NCBI GenBank assembly: GCA_035620975.1
Contig: DASPFV010000187.1
Coordinates: 1 to 5,169 of the forward strand
Direction: 5' to 3'
Source: DASPFV01 sp035620975
Lineage (GTDB): Bacteria; Acidobacteriota; Vicinamibacteria; Vicinamibacterales; 2-12-FULL-66-21
DNA length: 5,169 bases
A program made the position numbers and the translations under genes. This document shows, in pieces, positions 1-4,821 of this stretch (position 1 is its first letter; each line of letters begins with the position of its first letter). The notes beneath the pieces were generated by a model that worked only from the letters and a program-made list of their open reading frames with translations, did no database searches and had not been told where the DNA came from.

Positions 1-44
1 GTCGGCACCTAGAAACTTCCGCCTCGCTAAGTTGTTGATTGAAT

Positions 45-122
<78 letters not shown>

Positions 123-132
123 ATCGACTGCC

Positions 133-149
133 GCGGCCGCCAGGGCCGC
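133..149 (-). other. GC-rich hairpin between GH3 gene and tRNA-Arg
   Basis: Perfect 6-bp arms GCGGCC/GGCCGC enclose a 5-base loop, in the 82-base gap between the GH3 stop codon and the tRNA 5' end. It could end the GH3 transcript or sit in the tRNA leader. No T-run follows on the minus strand, so it is not a convincing intrinsic terminator, and GC-rich DNA forms such arms easily by chance. Confidence 0.25.
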
Positions 150-203
150 CGCTCGCGCGGTGACCGTCGTCGGCCGGGATACGAAACTCGAAGTATACCA
201 CGC

Positions 204-2072
204 TCATCGCGCCGCGCCCGCCGGCGGACCCGCCCGCTCGAGCCCGAACCCTTCCGGAAACAGCCCCGGCAGCGCGATCGGCAGCCGGCCTCCCATCGCG
301 GCCTCCCCGGCGATCGCGCGCACCGCGGACGCTTCGGCGCGATCGTAGAAATCGTAGGCCAGCAGCATCGCCGGCAGCTCCGGCAGGAACATCGCGACGT
401 ACGGGTTCCCGAAGAAGGTCGTGACCAGCGGGCGGCCGGACGCGGCCGTCTGCCGCGCGAGATCCTGCAGCAGGCGCTGCAGGGCGGGGGCGAGGTCCAG
501 GCGGCCGCTGCCCGACGAAGCCCGGACGAAGACCGAGGCGACGATGGCATCGTACCGGCCGGCCGTCGCCCGCACCAGATCCAGCTCGGATGCCGTCGTG
601 CGGTCCGACAGCTCGATCGACGTCACGTTCGGCCATCGCGCCCGCAGCTCGGGGATGAACGTGCGGCTCGGCGCCGCGATGCGCCAGCCGCCCGGGTAAT
701 CCAGCACGGAGAGATACAGCACGGCCGCCTCGCGCGCGATCGTGAGCGGCACCTGCTTGCGCTCGTCCTTCACGAGCGTGATGGATCGGCGGCTCACCTC
801 GTCGGCCACCGCCTGGTTCGCGCGCGTTCCCACCACGGACGGAATCGCCTCGAGATCGACGGTCTTCCGCGCGTGCAGACCGGCGCGCGCCTTCGCTCGC
901 AACAGACGCTCGACCGACGCGTTCACCCTCGCTTCGGCAAGCCGTCCCGTCTTCACCGCCTCCCGGATCGCCGCGAACGCCGCGCCATCGTCCGGCGAGT
1001 GCAGGACGACGTCGTTGCCCGCGGCGACGGCGCGGACCGCCGCTTCCCCCGGCCCGTACACCTTCGTGACGCCCTGCATGCCCATCGAGTCGGTGAAGAC
1101 GAGTCCGCCGAACCCCAGCTCCTGGCGCAGGATGCCGCCGACCGTCGGCCCGCTGAGCGTGCTCGGTGTCCCCGGCGAAGGGTCGAACGCGGGAATCTCG
1201 ATGTGCCCGGTCATGACGGCACCCGCGCCGGCGGCGATGGCCGCCTTGAAGGGCGGCAGCTCGACCTGCTCCAGTCGCTCGCGCGGATGCCTGATGACCG
1301 GCAGACCGAGATGGGAGTCGACGTCGGTGTCGCCGTGCCCGGGGAAGTGCTTGAGCGTCGCCAGGACGCCGGCCGACTGGAGCCCGCGGACGTAGGCCGA
1401 CGCCATGCGCGAGACGAGCGCAGGGTCCTCGCCGAACGAGCGCGTGTTGATGACCGGGTTGCGCGGGTTGTTGTTGACGTCCACGACGGGCGCGAAGTTG
1501 ACGTGGACGCCGAGCGCGCGGGTCTCGACGCCGGTCACCCGTCCTGCCTCGAACGCGAGCCGCTCCTCCCGCGCGGCGCCGAACGCCATCGCGCGGGGGA
1601 ACGCCGTGGCGCCCGTGATCCTGAAGCCGACGCCGGCCTCGAAGTCGCCGGTGTTGAGCAGCGGGGTCGCCGAGGCGGCCTGCAGGCGGTTGAGCGTGGA
1701 CGCCGCCGCCAGCGGCTGCCCCAGCGTGACCGTGCCATACGCCGGGTTCAGGAGCACCGGCGGCGCCGCCTCCGACGCGCCGAACACGTGGAACCCGCCG
1801 ACGTGGTACTCGCGCACGGCTGTCAGCAGGCGATCGAACTCCTGCGAATCGGTGCTGAGGTAACTCGACTGGAACGACGAGACGATGAGCTGCCCGATCC
1901 TCTGATCGAGCGTCATCTTCTTCAGGGTCGACTGCACCCATTTCTCGGCTGGGTCCGCCGGCTGCGCGGCCGCGAGCCCGCCGAGCAGCGCCAGCAGGGC
2001 CAGTCCCACGCTGACGACCGCCGAATGGCGATTGCGGACTCCACTTGCCGGGTTTGTGATTGTCGATTGCAT
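204..2072 (-). CDS. Exported glycoside hydrolase family 3, NagZ-type beta-N-acetylhexosaminidase
   Basis: A 622-residue protein. Residues about 16-37 form a hydrophobic segment ending LAAAQ, which reads as a Sec signal peptide with no lipobox Cys. The GH3 TIM barrel follows (about 42-400). It carries KHFPGHGDTDVDSHLGLP at 241-258, with the D-S-H element (D252, H254) that marks the NagZ-type subgroup, where an Asp-His pair acts as general acid/base. The nucleophile loop is FTDSMGM with D328. A C-terminal alpha/beta domain (about 430-610) makes the protein two-domain, as in Bacillus NagZ, rather than the short single-domain enterobacterial type. The expected reaction is removal of terminal beta-GlcNAc from muropeptides or other GlcNAc glycans outside the cytoplasm. 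The ATG at 2072 was chosen because the signal peptide starts right behind it and the longer open frame only overlaps the upstream gene. No clear Shine-Dalgarno is seen. A beta-glucosidase is less likely because those lack the KHFPGHG...DSH loop. Confidence 0.9.
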   Translation of the reverse strand: MQSTITNPASGVRNRHSAVVSVGLALLALLGGLAAAQPADPAEKWVQSTLKKMTLDQRIGQLIVSSFQSSYLSTDSQEFDRLLTAVREYHVGGFHVFGASEAAPPVLLNPAYGTVTLGQPLAAASTLNRLQAASATPLLNTGDFEAGVGFRITGATAFPRAMAFGAAREERLAFEAGRVTGVETRALGVHVNFAPVVDVNNNPRNPVINTRSFGEDPALVSRMASAYVRGLQSAGVLATLKHFPGHGDTDVDSHLGLPVIRHPRERLEQVELPPFKAAIAAGAGAVMTGHIEIPAFDPSPGTPSTLSGPTVGGILRQELGFGGLVFTDSMGMQGVTKVYGPGEAAVRAVAAGNDVVLHSPDDGAAFAAIREAVKTGRLAEARVNASVERLLRAKARAGLHARKTVDLEAIPSVVGTRANQAVADEVSRRSITLVKDERKQVPLTIAREAAVLYLSVLDYPGGWRIAAPSRTFIPELRARWPNVTSIELSDRTTASELDLVRATAGRYDAIVASVFVRASSGSGRLDLAPALQRLLQDLARQTAASGRPLVTTFFGNPYVAMFLPELPAMLLAYDFYDRAEASAVRAIAGEAAMGGRLPIALPGLFPEGFGLERAGPPAGAAR

Positions 2073-2128
2073 CGTCGATCGCGATTCTCGATGTTGGCGA
2101 TGAGCGCTCGCGCGTCGTTTCTCGCCCC

Positions 2129-2605
2129 TCAGCGGTCGATTTCGCCAATCGCCCGGTCGATCTCGCTGAATGCCGGGAACTCGTCCTGACGCTGGCCGAT
2201 GAACGAGTAGCGGATGGCCCCGCCGGTGTCGATCAGGAACACCGCCGGCCGGGCGATGTTCCAAGCGTCCAGTCCGAAGCGGTGCCACACGCCATAGGCC
2301 TTGAGCACCTCGCGCGTCTCGTCCACGAGGATGTTGAACGGCAGCCCCGACTCCTCGATGTAGCGGCGGACCACCGTGGACGATTGCGCCACGACGGCCA
2401 CGACCTGCACGCCCCGCTTCAGATAATCGGCCGACCGATCTGCCAGTTCACCGAACCGGCGCCTGCAGTTGGGTCACCAGGTGCCCCGATGGAACGCGAG
2501 CAGGACGGGCCCTTTCTTCAGGAAGTCCTCCAGCGACCGCAGGTCCCCCTTCTGCGTCGGCAGCGTGAACGGCGGGGCGGTGGCCAGGCTGGACCGCAGC
2601 GCCAT
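2129..2605 (-). CDS. Peroxiredoxin-like (AhpC/TSA, thioredoxin-fold) selenoprotein with UxxC motif
   Basis: The frame runs from ATG at 2605 to TGA at 2129-2131 (158 residues) if one internal TGA (2474-2476) is read as selenocysteine. Residues 30-43 form the strand and turn leading to the redox motif FHRGTWUPNCRRRF, with U44 and C47; no other Cys is present. Family members normally have WCPxC there. After the motif come VQVVAVVAQS (65-74), the LPFNILVDE strand and turn (about 86-94), and RPAVFLIDTGGAIRYSFIG (about 117-135), all typical AhpC/TSA core elements. No signal peptide is seen, so the protein is probably cytoplasmic. The likely role is thiol-dependent peroxide reduction or disulfide exchange; the substrate is unknown. 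The gene starts 6 bases after moeA, so translational coupling is likely, and there is no strong ribosome binding site. A caller that stops at TGA would report only residues 66-158 from a GTG at 2410. The alternative is a nonsense mutation of a TGC codon. Confidence 0.85.
2442..2460 (-). promoter_or_regulatory. Candidate bacterial SECIS hairpin for the peroxiredoxin-like selenoprotein
   Basis: On the minus-strand RNA, GCCGGUUC pairs with GAACUGGC over 8 bp around the loop GGU. One pair is G-U, so the stem is complete only on the sense strand; the other strand would have an A-C mismatch. The loop begins 21 bases after the UGA and its first two bases are G. Bacterial SECIS elements are known to lie within the coding region just after the UGA, with a small apical loop that has G near its start, where SelB binds. 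The hairpin covers codons 49-55. The lower stem is weak and was not modelled. Confidence 0.7.
2474..2476 (-). other. In-frame TGA read as selenocysteine (U44)
   Basis: On the minus strand the codons read ACC TGG TGA CCC AAC TGC, giving T-W-U-P-N-C. The TGA occupies the first Cys position of the CxxC redox site. Both the 43 codons before it and the 114 codons after it encode family-like sequence in the same frame. Recoding would need SelA, SelB, SelD and tRNA-Sec from elsewhere in the genome; none is in this window. Confidence 0.83.
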
Positions 2606-2611
2606 GGACGG

Positions 2612-3817
2612 TCAGAAGAGCCTGACTTCGACCAGCTCGCCGGCTTCGACGATGTCGGTGCGGGCTGGAATCTCGATGTAACCGTCGGCGCTGGACATGC
2701 TGGTGATGTCGCCCGACGCCTTGAACGCCGGCACCGCCGCGCCGTCGACCACGCGCACCGTGTAGAACTGGTGCCGCCCCGTCGTCGACACGATGCGCCT
2801 GGCGAGCGGGACCGTGATCGTCCGCGGCTGGTACTCCGGCAGCCGGGCCATCCGCCGGAGCATCGGAATGATCAGCATGTAGGCGTTCGACAGGCACGAG
2901 GTCGGATACCCCGGCATACCGAGCACGGGCTTGCCGCCTATCCGGCCGAACACGGTCGGCTTGCCGGGCTTGACCGCAACGCCGTGGAAGACGAGGTCGC
3001 CGTGGCGCGCCAGCAGATCCAGCATCAGGTCGCGCTCCCCGACGGAGCTGCCGCCCGAGAACACGAGCAGATCGTCGGCCGACGCCGCCTGGACGGCAGC
3101 GACGAGATCGTCGAGCGCGTCGGGCACTGGAGGATGCACGACAGGGATTCCGCCGTGGGTCTGGATGATGGCCGCGAGCGTGAACCGGTTGATGTCGTAG
3201 ATCTGGCCGGGTCCGAGCGGCCGGCCTGGCGCGACGATCTCGTTGCCGGTGGACAGAATGGCCACGCGCGGACGCGCATAGACGTCGACGTCCACGGTGC
3301 CGGTCGCGGCGAGCGCTCCCAGTTTGGCGGGCGTCAGCAGCTCGCCGGCATCGAGCAGCGGCTGCCCGGCCGCGATGTCGGCGCCGCGGCGCCCGACGTG
3401 CTGGCGTGGATAGACCGGCGTGAGCACGCGGATGTCGTCGGCCGTCCGCTCGGTCTCCTCGACCATGACGACGGCGTCGGCGCCGTCGGGCATCGGCGCG
3501 CCGGTGGCGATCTCGATGCACTCGCCGGGCTCCAGGCGCCGCCCGGCCGTCTGGCCCGTGTAGAGCTTCCCCGTGCAGCGCAGAGTCCTCGGCTGGTAAG
3601 GGCCGGCACCGAAGGTGTCCTCGGCGCGGACGGCGTAGCCGTCCATGGCGGCGCGATCGAAGGGCGGCACGTCGACCGCCGCCACGGCCGCGCCGGCGAT
3701 CACGCGCCCGTGCGCCTCGTCCAGCGCCACGCGTTCGGTCCGGGCGATCGGATCCGCGGCGCGCAGGAGCAGCGCGCGCGCCTCGACGAGCGGGATCGTC
3801 TCGGTAATCGGACGCAT
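2612..3817 (-). CDS. moeA: Molybdopterin molybdenumtransferase MoeA
   Basis: A 401-residue protein, normal for MoeA, which inserts molybdate into adenylated molybdopterin to form active molybdenum cofactor in the cytoplasm. Motifs in order: PPFDRAAMDGYAV (51-63); IATGAPMPDGADAVVMVE (103-120), of the lever domain; ILSTGNEIV (187-195), which opens the MogA-like catalytic domain; LVFSGGSSVGERD (251-263); KPGKPTVFG (283-291); and GMPGYPTSCL (300-309). A C-terminal beta-barrel domain follows from about 330 to the end. PGYPTSCL replaces the PGNPVS of E. coli-like proteins; from memory this form is common in archaeal and deep-branching bacterial MoeA. The ATG at 3817 lies 17 bases after the mog stop, with AGGG about 7 bases upstream as a possible ribosome binding site. 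The preceding gene makes its substrate, so co-transcription fits. Its TGA stop is in the same frame as the next gene's ATG. Confidence 0.95.
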   Translation of the reverse strand: MRPITETIPLVEARALLLRAADPIARTERVALDEAHGRVIAGAAVAAVDVPPFDRAAMDGYAVRAEDTFGAGPYQPRTLRCTGKLYTGQTAGRRLEPGECIEIATGAPMPDGADAVVMVEETERTADDIRVLTPVYPRQHVGRRGADIAAGQPLLDAGELLTPAKLGALAATGTVDVDVYARPRVAILSTGNEIVAPGRPLGPGQIYDINRFTLAAIIQTHGGIPVVHPPVPDALDDLVAAVQAASADDLLVFSGGSSVGERDLMLDLLARHGDLVFHGVAVKPGKPTVFGRIGGKPVLGMPGYPTSCLSNAYMLIIPMLRRMARLPEYQPRTITVPLARRIVSTTGRHQFYTVRVVDGAAVPAFKASGDITSMSSADGYIEIPARTDIVEAGELVEVRLF

Positions 3818-3834
3818 GCGACGGCCCTGTCAGC

Positions 3835-4332
3835 TCACCGGCGCAGCTCGCGCACGACGTGGCCGATCTCGGGGAGGATCAGCTTCTTCATCGCCAGTCG
3901 GACGGCGTGCTCGGAGCCAGGCAGCGAGAAGATCGCCATCCGTCCGATGGTACCCGCGCAGGCGCGGCTCAGCATCGCGGCGGATCCGATCTCCTGGTAG
4001 CTCAGCATGCGGAACAGCTCGCCGAAGCCGTCGAGCTGTTTGCTGAGGAGCCCGACGAGCGACTCGTACGTGCTGTCGCGGCCGGTAATCCCCGTGCCGC
4101 CGGTGGTGATGATGACGTCGGCGACGCCCTCCATCGACTTGACGGCGCCGCGTACCGCCGCCGGATCGTCCTTGACGATCCGGCGCCCCACCACTTCCTG
4201 CCCGGCGGCTCTCAGAAGCTCGACGATCGCCGCCCCGCTGGTGTCGGTCGCGTCGGTGCGGGAATCGCTGATGGTCAGCACGTAGCACCGCACGGATCGG
4301 GGCGAATCTCTCCGGTGGGACTCCGTGGTCAC
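3835..4332 (-). CDS. Molybdopterin adenylyltransferase, MogA/MoaB family
   Basis: A 165-residue single-domain protein matching the MogA/MoaB fold. It begins YVLTISDSRT (17-26). The nucleotide/pterin loop is ITTGGTGITGRDSTYE (75-90), with the conserved TGGTG and the following Asp. SRACAGTIG (122-130) and FSLPGSEHAV (135-144) are further family signatures. The protein adenylates molybdopterin, and MoeA encoded next uses the product. MoaB and MogA are close paralogues and cannot be separated by eye; the SYQEIGS and RDSTYE segments look more MoaB-like. The GTG at 4332 is the longest possible start, because an in-frame TAG lies 12 bases upstream, and no good ribosome binding site precedes it. A GTG at codon 14 (4293), just before the conserved first strand, is an alternative start. 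The array of TGCCGAT repeats begins 13 bases upstream. Confidence 0.93.
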   Translation of the reverse strand: MTTESHRRDSPRSVRCYVLTISDSRTDATDTSGAAIVELLRAAGQEVVGRRIVKDDPAAVRGAVKSMEGVADVIITTGGTGITGRDSTYESLVGLLSKQLDGFGELFRMLSYQEIGSAAMLSRACAGTIGRMAIFSLPGSEHAVRLAMKKLILPEIGHVVRELRR

Positions 4333-4345
4333 GAACGCATTCTAG

Positions 4346-4373
4346 TGCCGATTGCCGATTGCCGATTGCCGAT
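4346..4373 (+). repeat. Four perfect tandem copies of heptamer TGCCGAT
   Basis: Four exact 7-base units run head to tail, followed by TTCATG. The array lies 13 bases upstream of the mog GTG start. Its 19-base stretch at 4351-4369 is the exact reverse complement of 4781-4799. Confidence 0.95.
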
Positions 4374-4402
4374 TTCATGTGGCAATCGTCACGATTGTCC
4401 GT

Positions 4403-4478
4403 GACGGGACGCGGATGAACGCGGATTCCCGCGGATTGCTTCGCGACGGGACGCCGATGAACGCGGATTTCCGCGGAT
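4403..4478 (+). repeat. Two 34-base direct repeats with 42-base period
   Basis: Copies at 4403-4436 and 4445-4478 match at 32 of 34 positions. Each begins GACGGGACG, contains GATGAACGCGGATT, and ends CCGCGGAT. Each copy holds a small palindrome: CGCGGA-TT-TCCGCG at 4462-4475 in the second, and CGCGG-ATTC-CCGCG at 4420-4433 in the first. From memory, similar GAACGCGGATTTCCGCGGAT elements are dispersed between genes in many environmental bacteria; this was not checked. Confidence 0.9.
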
Positions 4479-4484
4479 CGGGAA

Positions 4485-4507
4485 ATTGCAGGATTGCAGG
4501 ATTGCGG
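4485..4507 (+). repeat. Short tandem array ATTGCAGG x2 plus ATTGCGG
   Basis: Two 8-base units ATTGCAGG (4485-4492, 4493-4500) are followed by a 7-base variant ATTGCGG (4501-4507). These are degenerate members of the same family as the heptamer arrays, in the same orientation as 4346-4373. Confidence 0.8.
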
Positions 4508-4525
4508 ACTGGTGGTTGCTGGAGT

Positions 4526-4541
4526 CGGATTGCGGAATCCG
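4526..4541. repeat. Inverted repeat CGGATT-GCGG-AATCCG
   Basis: Perfect 6-bp arms surround a 4-base loop. A second, overlapping stem GGATT/AATCC (4541-4545 with 4552-4556) follows at once, so this stretch is a run of GATT/AATC stem units. It is probably part of the repeat family rather than a separate signal. Confidence 0.6.
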
Positions 4542-4625
4542 GATTGATCGGAATCCCGATTGGCGGTGTCCTTGATTGGCGAAGGTGCCGAATCGGATGA
4601 TTGTGATTGGTGAATCCGGGGCCGG

Positions 4626-4649
4626 CTGGGAGGAGTGCACTCCCTCCAG
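4626..4649. repeat. Imperfect palindrome centred on GGAGTGCACTCC
   Basis: The core 4632-4643 is a perfect 12-base palindrome. The arms extend to 12 bp in total (4626-4637 with 4638-4649), with one G-T position and one mismatch. No T-run follows in either direction. It could be an operator-like site or an RNA hairpin; the sequence does not decide. Confidence 0.6.
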
Positions 4650-4668
4650 GCAATCGAGTCGACACTCC

Positions 4669-4710
4669 CAATCGGCAATCGGCAATCCGCAATCCGCAAT
4701 CCGCAATCCC
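4669..4710 (-). repeat. Six tandem heptamers CAATCGG/CAATCCG (inverted orientation)
   Basis: The units at 4669, 4676, 4683, 4690, 4697 and 4704 read CAATCGG twice, CAATCCG three times, and CAATCCC once. Relative to 4346-4373 the array is inverted (reverse complement CCGATTG), so the two can pair over up to 17 perfect bases (4671-4687). Confidence 0.93.
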
Positions 4711-4715
4711 ACTCG

Positions 4716-4739
4716 ACAATCAGACAATCAGACAATCAA
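4716..4739 (-). repeat. Three tandem octamers ACAATCAG
   Basis: The units are ACAATCAG at 4716-4723 and 4724-4731, then ACAATCAA at 4732-4739, followed directly by a single CAATCGG at 4740-4746. This is a length variant of the neighbouring heptamer array sharing the core CAATC. Confidence 0.85.
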
Positions 4740-4774
4740 CAATCGGCGATCTCCCAATTGTCCAATTCAATCTG

Positions 4775-4799
4775 CAATCCGCAATCGGCAATCGGCAAT
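4775..4799 (-). repeat. Three tandem heptamers CAATCCG/CAATCGG plus partial unit
   Basis: The units at 4775, 4782 and 4789 read CAATCCG, CAATCGG and CAATCGG, with a partial CAAT at 4796-4799. Bases 4781-4799 are a perfect 19-base inverted match to 4351-4369, and the array runs directly into the palindrome next to the sod stop. Confidence 0.9.
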
Positions 4800-4821
4800 A
4801 TCCATATCGATATGGATTGCC
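4794..4821 (-). terminator. Hairpin abutting the sod stop codon, possible transcript end
   Basis: The core 4800-4817 is a perfect 18-base palindrome, ATCCATATCGATATGGAT. The outer bases GGCAAT and ATTGCC also pair once a 2-base bulge is allowed, giving a stem of up to 13 bp when drawn fully closed; a real RNA would leave the central bases as loop. It lies immediately after the sod TGA on the minus strand. No U-tract follows, so it would be a non-canonical terminator or a 3'-end-protecting structure. Its outer ends are repeat-unit sequence (GGCAAT), which ties it to the heptamer family. Confidence 0.4.

Larger units (their letters stand above)
4333..4821. other. Gene-free, repeat-dense intergenic region
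   Basis: No credible gene lies in this stretch of about 490 bases. Open frames across it only translate the heptamer units into low-complexity peptides such as IADCGLRIADC or QSAIRNPQSAIRNPQ. The left part carries units in GATTGCC orientation (4346-4373, 4485-4507). The right part carries the same units inverted, as CAATCGG or CAATCCG (4669-4710, 4775-4799). Between and around them are two 34-base direct repeats and several palindromes. It separates sod from the mog-moeA genes and must hold the sod 3' end and any mog promoter. The simple-repeat composition differs clearly from the flanking genes. Confidence 0.85.

Noticed and set aside
192..197. TATACT as a tRNA-Arg promoter -10 box
   Set aside because: No -35 element is visible at the right distance and it lies about 70 bases upstream of the tRNA, overlapping the end of the GH3 region. 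It remains only a possibility.
2073..2288. N-terminal extension of the GH3 protein to an ATG at 2288
   Set aside because: The extra 72 residues overlap the selenoprotein gene in another frame and are low-complexity. The ATG at 2072 directly precedes a signal peptide.
2129..2410. Separate 93-residue gene starting at GTG 2410
   Set aside because: It starts in the middle of the thioredoxin fold, has no ribosome binding site, and matching family sequence continues upstream through the TGA at 2474-2476.
4346..4799. CRISPR array
   Set aside because: The units are 7-8 bases with no spacers of regular length, and no cas gene is present.
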